From a virus, in IMG/VR virus record IMGVR_UViG_3300020172_005130, positions 1-28,856 of that record: DNA of 28,856 nucleotides; one strand, given 5' to 3'. Numbering within the stretch: position 1 is the first letter of the stretch; each line of letters starts with the position of its first letter. Positions 5,402 through 13,242 of this stretch are shown here, piece after piece. The position numbers were made by a program, and so were the translations under genes. Below the pieces are notes generated by a model. That model saw only the letters and a program-made list of their open reading frames with translations, ran no database searches and was not told where the DNA came from.

Positions 5402-6166
5402 TTAACACTTTCCCCTCCGTTTACCTTCATTACTCACACAAGATACCCATTCGGATAAGTTTTTATCAATAATATTTAATTGGCTCTTATATTCAGACAC
5501 AGACATTCTTTTACTGACTCCAGAAAGATTTATAACAGCTGTCAATCCTTTTATTTGAAAATTATGAGTACCTACAGACATCTGCTGTTGTCGTTTAATT
5601 TTTGCAGATTCTAGTTTTTTTGTTTTATGTTCTTCTGATAAAAAATGATGAGTCCCATCAGCAACTCTTCTTTTTTGATATTCACTCGATTTGGTACCAT
5701 CTAAAAAATTATGTGTCCCATCCAACACTCTCTTTGCGTTTGTTTCAGGACCTAACAAATTATGAGTGCCATCTAATACCCTTTTTCTACTGGCAGCTCC
5801 TTGAATTTCACCGGATAATAGATGATGAGTATAATCATTAACTCTATCTTTTTGATATTTTATTATATTTTTATACCCATCTTCTGAAAATATACCAGCT
5901 CCACCACCAGTTTCCGGTATTCTATTTAAAAATTCACTAGAATTTGAAACGTGCCAAATAGTACTATAAAATCTACCCCATAAATTCAATTCTTTATTGG
6001 AATTACACTCTTTAATTATTTCGGTAGTTACATTATTTCCGTGAAGTTTTAGATGTTCTATCCAATCTACGCCAGAACCCTTATATTTGTACGGGTTTTT
6101 GATAGTTTTACCTAGATATTTTAATTTGGTAATGTTATGTTGTTTTATATATAAATAAATGGTCAT
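5402..6166 (-). CDS. GIY-YIG-type homing endonuclease (SegE-like) inserted in cyclase gene
   Basis: A 254-aa protein from ATG 6166 (AGGAG upstream; the open frame extends to 6208 only through a TTG). The N-terminus 'MTIYLYIKQHNITKLKYLGKT' and 'PYKYKGSGVDWIEHLKLHG' match the GIY-YIG-derived SegE-type nuclease fold, as in the gene at 14619. The C-terminal half is built from repeats of (V/A)DGTH(N/H)(F/L)L at about residues 115-200, likely a minor-groove DNA-contact region. It lies exactly between two halves of an adenylate cyclase gene. There is too little flanking sequence (~65 nt and ~50 nt) for a self-splicing intron, so it is a free-standing insertion. Confidence 0.85.
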   Translation of the reverse strand: MTIYLYIKQHNITKLKYLGKTIKNPYKYKGSGVDWIEHLKLHGNNVTTEIIKECNSNKELNLWGRFYSTIWHVSNSSEFLNRIPETGGGAGIFSEDGYKNIIKYQKDRVNDYTHHLLSGEIQGAASRKRVLDGTHNLLGPETNAKRVLDGTHNFLDGTKSSEYQKRRVADGTHHFLSEEHKTKKLESAKIKRQQQMSVGTHNFQIKGLTAVINLSGVSKRMSVSEYKSQLNIIDKNLSEWVSCVSNEGKRRGKC

Positions 6167-6233
6167 GCTGATACTCCTTACAGTATTAGAATAGGTGGAT
6201 ACTTGCAATATCGCGACCTATATTCTATTTATA
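6167..6233 (-). promoter_or_regulatory. T4-late-like box and hairpin leader of the endonuclease
   Basis: TATAAATA (6226-6233 on the minus strand) equals the T4 late promoter consensus and overlaps the stop of the cyclase N-terminal part. It is followed by an imperfect hairpin (ATATAGGT ... ACCTAT) and AGGAG-TATCAGC-ATG. The second endonuclease (14619) has the same order: GATAAATA, a hairpin, AGGAGG-ACATCAGC-ATG. Confidence 0.5.
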
Positions 6234-7980
6234 TATTTTCTATTTTTAATCTATTAATAGTATTTTCACTTAAGATTAATGAAACACCATAACTTTTTGT
6301 CTGACCTTCAAGCCTTGCAGCAAGATTTACTTCATCGCCAAGAATATCATAACTAAATCGTTCGGATGAACCCATATTACCGATGAAAACTTCCCCTGTG
6401 CTGATACCAGCTCCTACTCGTAATGGTTGTTTTCCTTCAGCTAATAATTCATTATTTAATTCGTTTAACGCAATCTCCATCTCTACTGCAGATTTTAACG
6501 CCATACTTGCATGATTTTCAATATCGATAGGTGCCCCCCACCAAGCCATAATAGCATCACCTATTAATTTCCCAACTGTTCCGTCATTTTTCATTATAAT
6601 TGGTAACATTTTATCCATGTATCTTGTAATAAGATTGGTCAAACCCATTGGATCTGTTTTATAATGCTCAGATAATGTTGTAAATGACCTGATGTCAGAA
6701 AAATAAATACTTAATTCTTTAGATTCGCCACCTAATTTTAATAACTCGGGATTTTGTTGTAATTTCTCAACCATTTTCGGACTTAAATAAGTACCAAATT
6801 GTTTTTTGATTTGTTGTTTTTGGAAGAATTCACTCAGAAATTTCACACCGTAAGCGTGAAGTCCTACAAGTACGATACCACTTACAAATGCAGTAATATC
6901 AAACAGGTACAGATATTCGGTGAATACGTACTGACTCCCTATAATTGAACCAATTGATAACACAATTACAGAACTTAATCCAATATAAATCCATCTTGTG
7001 AGGAATAATAACAGTGTACCAATAACAAGTAAAGCTAAAATTTCAGCGCCATCTGCATAATCAGGTCGTTGTATGACAACCTTATTCATCATGGTACCAA
7101 TTATTGCTGCTTGTGCTTCATGTGGAAAAACAGCACCTTTGGATGTTGGGATAGGATTTCCAATACCTGCTGCTGTTGGACCAACGATGACTATTGAACC
7201 TTCCAAATCATCTGGAATATTAGATAAGCTTATACTTTTTGATGATTGACTCCAATCAATCCATATACGACCTAGGTTATCAGTTGAAATAGGTCCAAAT
7301 GCTGGAATCCTCATCTTTTCGACACCGAGTTCATTTAGTTTTACTTGAAATGATGAATCACCTGCTGCCACCCTTAGTGTTTCCAAACTTAATGATGGAT
7401 AAAGTTTATCATTTACTGAAATTATGAGAGGCATTCTACGATTAACACCATCAATTTCTGGTAATGTATTAACAGTGCCAACACCAGCCGCCAAATCTTC
7501 AATTTTTTGAATATTAGCAATAATTCCTGGATATTGGATGATACGATCTATGTATTCTGGGCCTAATACCGCAGAACCTGGTACTTTTGGTGTATTTTTA
7601 GAAACATCTGATGGAATATTTGGTAAAATAACGGGAAATGATGCTAATGCATTTGATAAATCATTATCACCACCTTGACGATCTGATTCTGGCATCAGGA
7701 CGTTGAATACAACTAACCCTGCACCATGATCATACAAGTTTTTGATTATATCTGCATAGATAGTTCTCTTAAATGGCCATTGACCATACTTATCTAATGA
7801 AGATTCATCTATATTGATTGTAAAGATTGAATTTACATTTGAAGGCTTGGATGTAATTAAAGTATCAAAATAACGTAATCTTACACTTTCTACAAATGAA
7901 GGATCAGATACCCTGGTACCAGCTACCAATAATAATGTTAATAATGCAGTCCAAGGACTTAAAAGAATTTTTTTAATCAT
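6229..7980 (-). CDS. CHASE2-domain adenylate cyclase, N-terminal part
   Basis: A 583-aa membrane enzyme predicted to make cAMP. An N-terminal TM (about 8-22) precedes a CHASE2 extracytoplasmic sensor (about 30-300; 'DTLI', 'NIDESSLDKYGQWPF', 'GAGLVVFNVLMPE'). Three TM spans (about 310-385) follow, then a class III cyclase domain. Visible catalytic features are metal Asp in 'YFSDIRSFT' and 'KLIGDAIMAWWG', adenine-specifying Lys (GKLIGD) and Asp (YDILGD), and transition-state Asn/Arg in 'VNLAARLEG'. The frame stops after 'NTINRLKIENI', just before the last strands of the domain, which are encoded at 5084-5350 beyond the inserted endonuclease gene. Its ATG overlaps the TGA of the upstream ATP-grasp gene. 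Activity would need reassembly of the two parts. Confidence 0.85.
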   Translation of the reverse strand: MIKKILLSPWTALLTLLLVAGTRVSDPSFVESVRLRYFDTLITSKPSNVNSIFTINIDESSLDKYGQWPFKRTIYADIIKNLYDHGAGLVVFNVLMPESDRQGGDNDLSNALASFPVILPNIPSDVSKNTPKVPGSAVLGPEYIDRIIQYPGIIANIQKIEDLAAGVGTVNTLPEIDGVNRRMPLIISVNDKLYPSLSLETLRVAAGDSSFQVKLNELGVEKMRIPAFGPISTDNLGRIWIDWSQSSKSISLSNIPDDLEGSIVIVGPTAAGIGNPIPTSKGAVFPHEAQAAIIGTMMNKVVIQRPDYADGAEILALLVIGTLLLFLTRWIYIGLSSVIVLSIGSIIGSQYVFTEYLYLFDITAFVSGIVLVGLHAYGVKFLSEFFQKQQIKKQFGTYLSPKMVEKLQQNPELLKLGGESKELSIYFSDIRSFTTLSEHYKTDPMGLTNLITRYMDKMLPIIMKNDGTVGKLIGDAIMAWWGAPIDIENHASMALKSAVEMEIALNELNNELLAEGKQPLRVGAGISTGEVFIGNMGSSERFSYDILGDEVNLAARLEGQTKSYGVSLILSENTINRLKIENI

Positions 7981-8855
7981 AAAGTTATTTTGTTAATAAT
8001 AAAAGCAGATATTTCATCGGAAACATCAGTGTTGCAATACTTGTCAAACCCGCTAAATCCTGGATTTGAATTAGCTTCACACACTCTGAACCCACGACTA
8101 TCGAATAATAGGTCAATACCTGCTACTGACAAGTTTAATACTTTGGCGGTTTTAAGTGCTATTTCTTCTATTTCAGGTGATACTGGGAATGATTCACCAG
8201 TCCCACCATTAGTAATATTGGCACGGAAATCATCTGCTGGTGCAGTTCTTTTCATTGCCCCTAATACTTTACCACCAACTACAAATACTCTTAAATCTTC
8301 ACCAGGACGAAAATTCAGATATTCTTGTACAATTAGGGTTTTTTCATTATGCACAGCATCAACAAATTCAATGAATTTTATATATTCTTGTTTAGTTTTG
8401 CAAAGATAAACACCTTCACCAAAACTACCGACAACTACTTTTACGACACATGGGAATCCAATAGTTTTTTCAACTATATCAGTTCTTGAAGTTGATTTGA
8501 CGATCATCGTATGTGGTACAGCAATGCCAGCATTGGCTAATATTTCACTTGATTGGAATTTATCTTGTACTAAGTTAATACTCTCACTACCGTTGTAACA
8601 TGGAATACCTTCTAATTCAAAATAACGGATAACTGATAACTCTGAGCGTGAAATACCAGCACCTAAACGAACTAACACTGCTTTTGGTCTTGACATGCAC
8701 TCGCCATCATAGAAAATTCCATGATTAAGAACAACATCAAATTTATTGAAATAACAAACTCTGACTGGGATATCTTTTTCTGCAAAACTTTTTAGCAGTC
8801 TTGTAGTTTCATAGTCGAATTCTTCTTTTTGTTTGGTTAAAATTAATACGGTCAT
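7977..8855 (-). CDS. RimK-like ATP-grasp ligase
   Basis: A 292-aa ATP-grasp protein, probably an amino-acid or peptide ligase of the RimK (S6 glutamate ligase) group. The order is typical: an N-terminal pre-ATP-grasp region (1-95), ATP-binding 'FPCVVKVVVGSFGEGV', 'IVQEYLNF', 'GEDLRVFVVGGKVLGAMKR', 'DFRANITNGG', then Mg-binding 'VAGIDLLFDSRGFRVCEANSN'. RimK adds glutamates to S6; other members build coenzymes or peptides, so the substrate is open. It is translationally coupled to the cyclase (ATGA overlap) and follows the curli-like genes, so modification of a protein in this operon is possible but unproven. Confidence 0.85.
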   Translation of the reverse strand: MTVLILTKQKEEFDYETTRLLKSFAEKDIPVRVCYFNKFDVVLNHGIFYDGECMSRPKAVLVRLGAGISRSELSVIRYFELEGIPCYNGSESINLVQDKFQSSEILANAGIAVPHTMIVKSTSRTDIVEKTIGFPCVVKVVVGSFGEGVYLCKTKQEYIKFIEFVDAVHNEKTLIVQEYLNFRPGEDLRVFVVGGKVLGAMKRTAPADDFRANITNGGTGESFPVSPEIEEIALKTAKVLNLSVAGIDLLFDSRGFRVCEANSNPGFSGFDKYCNTDVSDEISAFIINKITL

Positions 8856-8888
8856 AATACCTTAAATATGTTTTTCAGTATTTATCGG

Positions 8889-10004
8889 TTATTGACCTTG
8901 CTGTACAGTAATCTTGGGGCATCCACCTGTAGTAGCACAATTAAAGTTAATAGAATATGATTGTTGTGTACTACCACGTTGAGAAAGACTGAAATCAGTC
9001 GGTTGTCCAGATAAGGTAATTTTACCCATATGACTACCGGAACCTTGTTGTAAAGTATCAATGTGTTTATCATCACCATTTACATCAACTTCTAAATAAT
9101 GATTGCCATTATCTTTCTGTTGTAATGATAATGAATTACTATTACCATTTACATGGGTAAAAATACCTTTAGTACCACCAGTACTTTGTTGTAATAAGGT
9201 TGCAGAATTATTATTTCCTAGTATAGTTAACTCTGTATAATTTGATGAATAATTGGAAGTAGAAGATTCAGTTATTGAAACCGCATTATTAGAACCATTT
9301 CCGTAATATTCTATATAATTATTTTTAGTACCAGATTGATTTATTGTTATGGTATTAGAATTACCAATTTGTTCTATATAAACTTGGCTATCAGATGTAG
9401 CTCTATTAATAAATGCTTGTACATTAGCAACATTAATTGAATTTGGATTAAAACTGGCAGATGAACCTCCGCAACAAAGTGTTGGTACAAAGAAACTAGA
9501 AGAAGTAGCTAAATTATTAGTAGGAACAACTACTATTCCACTACCAATATTCCAATCTAATTGTAATACCGCACCACCACCATTTTCATACCACCATATA
9601 TCTATAGAATATACTTGACCAGCAGTCAATGTGATAGTACCTGAACCGTTAAAATTACTAGGACCTTGTTCTACCCAATTATTAATAACTAGTGTATTAT
9701 TGATAATCATATAAAATCCATCATCACTGCGATCATAAAATGTTACAGTTTTATTTCCTGAAGAACCAGGCCATAGAATACTACCAGTAAAATGGATGAT
9801 TACGCCATCAACCATTCCAGAATTCATTACATTCCCACCACCCCAATCATAGTTTAATGATGTAGCAATACCAGTTTCAAGAACAGTTCCATTAGTAGTT
9901 CTACTTGGAGTTGCACCACCCGCTGCATAAATAGTGTAATCTAAACCAGCTACTCCGGAAGCCTGAACATTTATACAACAAAGTAATAAAATAATATATT
10001 TCAT
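8889..10004 (-). CDS. Secreted PA14-domain / curlin-repeat fusion protein
   Basis: A 371-aa protein. A signal peptide (about 1-15, MKYIILLLCCINVQA) leads into a PA14-like beta-sandwich (about 20-155) with 'GSSGNKTVTFYDRSDDG' and 'LTAGQVYSIDIWWYENGGG'; this fold usually binds glycans. A linker with a Cys-Cys pair follows, then six to eight curlin-like repeats (about 205-371) of type Q-x-G-N-x-N-x3-I-x-Q, for example 'VYIEQIGNSNTITINQSG'. The C-terminus ends in VQQGQ. The simplest reading is an amyloid-forming subunit or cap that carries a sugar-binding head, exported by the CsgG-like pore encoded in the same operon. The start overlaps the stop of the FecR/curlin gene (ATGA). Confidence 0.8.
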   Translation of the reverse strand: MKYIILLLCCINVQASGVAGLDYTIYAAGGATPSRTTNGTVLETGIATSLNYDWGGGNVMNSGMVDGVIIHFTGSILWPGSSGNKTVTFYDRSDDGFYMIINNTLVINNWVEQGPSNFNGSGTITLTAGQVYSIDIWWYENGGGAVLQLDWNIGSGIVVVPTNNLATSSSFFVPTLCCGGSSASFNPNSINVANVQAFINRATSDSQVYIEQIGNSNTITINQSGTKNNYIEYYGNGSNNAVSITESSTSNYSSNYTELTILGNNNSATLLQQSTGGTKGIFTHVNGNSNSLSLQQKDNGNHYLEVDVNGDDKHIDTLQQGSGSHMGKITLSGQPTDFSLSQRGSTQQSYSINFNCATTGGCPKITVQQGQ

Positions 10005-11095
10005 TTTTGTTGTAATACTCCTGTATTTTGTATAATATTTACTACATTACTACCTGGGCTACCATCACCGATTAACGTAGAAGCATTTATGCTATTTTGC
10101 ATGATATTAATGATAGTATTTGAATTATATCCTTGAGTTTTAATTTCTGTATAGTGTTCATATGGTGCTATACGGAATGCAGTGCCTTTTCCACGTTCTT
10201 GCGCTGAATCACCATTTTTATCCCATATAACACATACACTAGAAACAGCATTACATCCTAATTTACCGGCGGCTGCTAACATAGCCAACATTCTTGCTTC
10301 ATCTATTGCTTCTGCACTTTTTGCCACTTGATTAGCTAACCTACGAGCTGCTTCTGCTTCAATTTCTTCTAGTTCCTTGTCTCTAGGTGATTTAGCTGCT
10401 TCTTTCATAGCACGTTGGACTTCGATTGGTTTTACAATAATTAAGTTATTTGAAATTTTGGATTCAATGGTATTAATTGGTGTAGGTGGTGTTGGTAACA
10501 TAGTTGCACTCTGGACATAAGTTGCTTGAAATGCTTCTTCTAAAGATACTTTTCCAGCTAATGTTTCAACCTCTATTATACCTACTTTACACTTGTTTTC
10601 TTCTAGCTCGTATTTTTTAACATCTTTTTCATCTTTACAACTTGGAACCAATACAACTAGACTTTGACCAGCTTCGTCAACTGTCATTGTGAAATCCGTA
10701 CCCCTAACTGCAATAGCTGCTGTTGGTGTTTTTATATTAACTTGTTGAGGATTATTTTTAGCAATCTGTCCTGATGCATATCTTACAGTACCCATTCCTA
10801 CTTTGAGTGCTAATTTACCTGCGTCACTTGCCTTTGGATCGAAAACAAAGTCGTCTATAAGAAGACGACTATTTTCTGTTACTTTTACTTTTGTATCATC
10901 TTTAAATGTGATATTGCTAATACAACTACCGGTAATGTAAACATCCATGCTTTCGATAGATGAACCTTTATCGCCTGATATATTTTGTTTATTTCTTTCT
11001 ATTTTACAATTAGTACTAGTTACATCAGAAACAGTACCAATTGCTGCTTCTACCTTGATAGATAATAAACAAAGTATTACCACAATTATAGGCAT
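10001..11095 (-). CDS. Secreted FecR-domain protein with C-terminal curlin-like repeats
   Basis: A 364-aa protein with a signal peptide (about 1-18). A FecR-like domain (about 45-160) shows 'KVTENSRLLIDDFVF', 'KVGMGTVRYASGQIAK' and the hallmark 'VNIKTPTAAIAVRGTDFTM'. A long Glu/Ala-rich helical section with 'ELEEIEAEAARRLANQVA' (about 235-275) follows, then a C-terminal pair of curlin-like strands ('SNTIINIMQNSINAS', 'NVVNIIQNTGVLQQK'). FecR domains in this setting lie outside the inner membrane and often neighbour CHASE2 cyclases in bacterial genomes, which suggests the operon was taken from a bacterium. It might be a nucleator or linker for the amyloid fibre. Confidence 0.8.
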   Translation of the reverse strand: MPIIVVILCLLSIKVEAAIGTVSDVTSTNCKIERNKQNISGDKGSSIESMDVYITGSCISNITFKDDTKVKVTENSRLLIDDFVFDPKASDAGKLALKVGMGTVRYASGQIAKNNPQQVNIKTPTAAIAVRGTDFTMTVDEAGQSLVVLVPSCKDEKDVKKYELEENKCKVGIIEVETLAGKVSLEEAFQATYVQSATMLPTPPTPINTIESKISNNLIIVKPIEVQRAMKEAAKSPRDKELEEIEAEAARRLANQVAKSAEAIDEARMLAMLAAAGKLGCNAVSSVCVIWDKNGDSAQERGKGTAFRIAPYEHYTEIKTQGYNSNTIINIMQNSINASTLIGDGSPGSNVVNIIQNTGVLQQK

Positions 11096-11097
11096 AA

Positions 11098-11895
11098 TTA
11101 TCTTGCAATGGCTGATTGTGAATTCACTATTGCACTTGAACTGGTTCTAATAGTAATAGTATTATTATCACCGGTTGTTTTCATATCTATAGTGGTATCA
11201 TTAGTTCCTTGTTGTTGTGTAGTAATAGCATTATAATTACCTGCTATAACTTCTTTCAAATAATGACCTGTTGCACCAGCTACATCACTTTGTTCAACAT
11301 TTAATAAGTTATTAGCACCGGTAATACTGATAGTAGATGTACCATTAGTACTAGATAAGTTTTCAGTGACTTGGTTATTACTACCTGTGATAGTTAATGT
11401 GCTTGTAATATAATTACCGATAATATTTTGCATTACGTTATTTGTATTTCCTGTAATGGTTTCTGTTATTTCAACATGTTGGTTATCAGAATTGTTGGTA
11501 TCACCGACTACTACTCTATTTTTATTGTCATTGCCAGTTACGGAGATGATATAGCGATTATTACCACCTTTGATATTATATTGTGCCCAGTTATTATTAC
11601 CATGTTGAGTTATATTTAAAATATTACTACTACCGTTGATCGTTGCATAGTTGGCTGCACTTCCTGGATCTGGTGAATTAATGGTTATATTTGTTGTTTG
11701 ATCAGTTGTAATAGTTCCTGCCACACCGCCAACATTATTAGTTCCACCTACCTGCTCTATAGTAATTGTATTTGTATTCCCTAGTTGTTCTATGAATACA
11801 TTGTTAGGACCAGTAGCAGTTCCAACAGCCATAGTTAAACCAGAAAACAATAATACTGATACTGCTATTAAATAATTCAATATTTTTTGTTTCAT
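11098..11895 (-). CDS. Curlin-like amyloid subunit (CsgA/CsgB type)
   Basis: A 265-aa secreted protein. The start is ATG 11895, supported by TAAGGAG nine bases upstream; the open frame extends further without meaning. A signal peptide (about 1-23, ending GLTMA) is followed by about ten imperfect repeats of the curlin pattern, for example 'NVFIEQLGNTNTITIEQVGG' and 'NILNITQHGNNNWAQYNI', rich in Asn, Gln, Thr and Gly and lacking Cys. It is longer than E. coli CsgA (151 aa). CsgA versus CsgB cannot be decided. It sits between csgG and the FecR/curlin fusion. Confidence 0.85.
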   Translation of the reverse strand: MKQKILNYLIAVSVLLFSGLTMAVGTATGPNNVFIEQLGNTNTITIEQVGGTNNVGGVAGTITTDQTTNITINSPDPGSAANYATINGSSNILNITQHGNNNWAQYNIKGGNNRYIISVTGNDNKNRVVVGDTNNSDNQHVEITETITGNTNNVMQNIIGNYITSTLTITGSNNQVTENLSSTNGTSTISITGANNLLNVEQSDVAGATGHYLKEVIAGNYNAITTQQQGTNDTTIDMKTTGDNNTITIRTSSSAIVNSQSAIAR

Positions 11896-11908
11896 TTTAA
11901 TACGCTCC

Positions 11909-12706
11909 TTATTGTTTAAACGCCCAATGCCCTTTACGAGCTCCTTCACGAATAGTATCTACTACTGCAGCTTGGATAGCCTTATTAGTTGCTCTATTAA
12001 TACTTTCGTTTATACTACCACCGATTTCAGCTTCGATTGCTTTGGTATCAGCAGCAATAAATCTTAATACACCTAATTTATCCATATAACTTAATACAGT
12101 TTTGGTGACTGTAACTGATGTCAATATTTCACCTGTTGTTACTGAAACTGTTCTAAGGCTTACTGTTACCGTATCACTTTGATATTGTGTTTCACCACCT
12201 ATTCCAAAAATCCTAACACCTGCTCCTCCGGTTAGTGTATTTGAATCATAACCTACAATTGCACCTTCTGCAATGATTCCAGCGAATAACATTGCTGGTA
12301 ATGGTTGTGCATCTTTTCCTTGAAATTGTTCACGAGCTTGTCGGATCATTTGTCGTTCTTTAATTAAATTTTCTAATCCTACTCTTTCAACTACGGTAAA
12401 CCATCTTGCATCACCTACGTCTTGTAATCCTTTAATCAAATAATTTTCTGCACCTTGTGTAACGGCTGAACTTAAACTTGCTATATTTGGCATAGATTTA
12501 CGTTGACCAGTTTTATCTGTAAATCCATATACTGCGATAGGAATAGGACCAGATGCTGGTGGTTCTAATTTATTTTCTTCTTTTTTTAGGTATTTGCTTT
12601 CTTCAACGATTGGATCATCAAACTGTTCACCGGTAATAAGTTTATTAATAGCACTACTAGTAGCACATCCTTGTAAAAGTAACATTAAAAGTATAATATA
12701 TTTCAT
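11909..12706 (-). CDS. csgG: CsgG-like curli secretion pore lipoprotein
   Basis: A 265-aa outer-membrane lipoprotein of the curli secretion channel family (E. coli CsgG is 277 aa). A lipobox LLLQGC gives a mature N-terminal Cys (residue 14). The conserved CsgG core is clear: 'IPIAVYGFTDKTGQRKSMP', 'WFTVVERVGLENLIKERQMI', 'LFAGIIAEGAIVGYDSNT', 'GGAGVRIFGIGGETQYQSD' and 'VTVSLRTVSVTTGEIL'. The nonameric pore would export the curlin-like proteins encoded downstream. CsgG homologues are known in some aquatic phages. It begins two nt after the csgF stop. Confidence 0.93.
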   Translation of the reverse strand: MKYIILLMLLLQGCATSSAINKLITGEQFDDPIVEESKYLKKEENKLEPPASGPIPIAVYGFTDKTGQRKSMPNIASLSSAVTQGAENYLIKGLQDVGDARWFTVVERVGLENLIKERQMIRQAREQFQGKDAQPLPAMLFAGIIAEGAIVGYDSNTLTGGAGVRIFGIGGETQYQSDTVTVSLRTVSVTTGEILTSVTVTKTVLSYMDKLGVLRFIAADTKAIEAEIGGSINESINRATNKAIQAAVVDTIREGARKGHWAFKQ

Positions 12707-12708
12707 AA

Positions 12709-13188
12709 TTAAAAATAAAATGTCCCTGCTGGTACTTTCATTGTAGTAGTCTGATTGATATTGCTGTTATTAGTAATGCTTATAATAATCATACCTTGAT
12801 CAGACCCTGAACCCAAACTCCATGATACATTATTTCCACCTAGATCTGGCATTGTTCCACATATTGCACCTGGTGTTGTACATGATGAACCTTCACTGAA
12901 CATACTGTCAGTTAATTGCTTTGCTAATTGAGAATATATACGGGATTCTAAATTAGCTAAAAACTTTGCTTGTGGTGTATTCTGAGCATCTGATAATGCT
13001 TTTGCTTGTAATGCATCCGCTGCCGCTTTATTTTTATCAGTTGCTTGAGTTTCTAATTGATTAAGTGTTAAGACATGCGAACTATATCCAACACCACTAA
13101 ATGATGGACTATTAAATGTATGTTGCAGTTCAGCTGAATATGTATTATTAAATATTAATAATAATAAAAAACCTATTAATTTAGTCAT
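12709..13188 (-). CDS. csgF: CsgF-like curli assembly factor
   Basis: A 159-aa secreted protein (E. coli CsgF is 138 aa). A signal peptide (1-18, ending TYSA) is followed by the CsgG-plugging region 'LQHTFNSPSFSGVGYSSHVL', close to the conserved CsgF N-terminus (F-x-NPSFGG), an Ala/Gln-rich helix, and a beta C-terminal part with a Cys pair (SSCTTPGAICG). CsgF seats in the CsgG pore and couples nucleation to secretion. No CsgE, CsgC or CsgD gene is seen in the window. Confidence 0.9.
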   Translation of the reverse strand: MTKLIGFLLLLIFNNTYSAELQHTFNSPSFSGVGYSSHVLTLNQLETQATDKNKAAADALQAKALSDAQNTPQAKFLANLESRIYSQLAKQLTDSMFSEGSSCTTPGAICGTMPDLGGNNVSWSLGSGSDQGMIIISITNNSNINQTTTMKVPAGTFYF

Positions 13189-13190
13189 GA

Positions 13191-13223
13191 ATACTCCCTC
13201 TTACTTTATTTAAGAGGGAGTAT
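13191..13223 (-). promoter_or_regulatory. Hairpin sequestering the csgF ribosome-binding site
   Basis: On the minus strand ATACTCCCTCTTA pairs perfectly with TAAGAGGGAGTAT around a 7-nt loop. The Shine-Dalgarno GGGAG is in the 3' arm, five bases before the csgF ATG. In a transcript read from the bilin genes upstream the site would be occluded, so csgF translation may depend on a separate start or on processing. It may also act as a weak terminator. Confidence 0.65.
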
Positions 13224-13242
13224 ATTGTAATTAAACTAGTAG

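Noticed and set aside
5351-6228. Group I intron explanation for the interruption of the cyclase gene
   Set aside because: Only ~50-65 nt flank the endonuclease frame, too little for an intron core, and the downstream half has its own start signals.
8882-9079. Leftward 65-codon frame inside the PA14/curlin gene, and the rightward frame 7990-8409
   Set aside because: Both are alternate-frame shadows of long genes with recognised domains.
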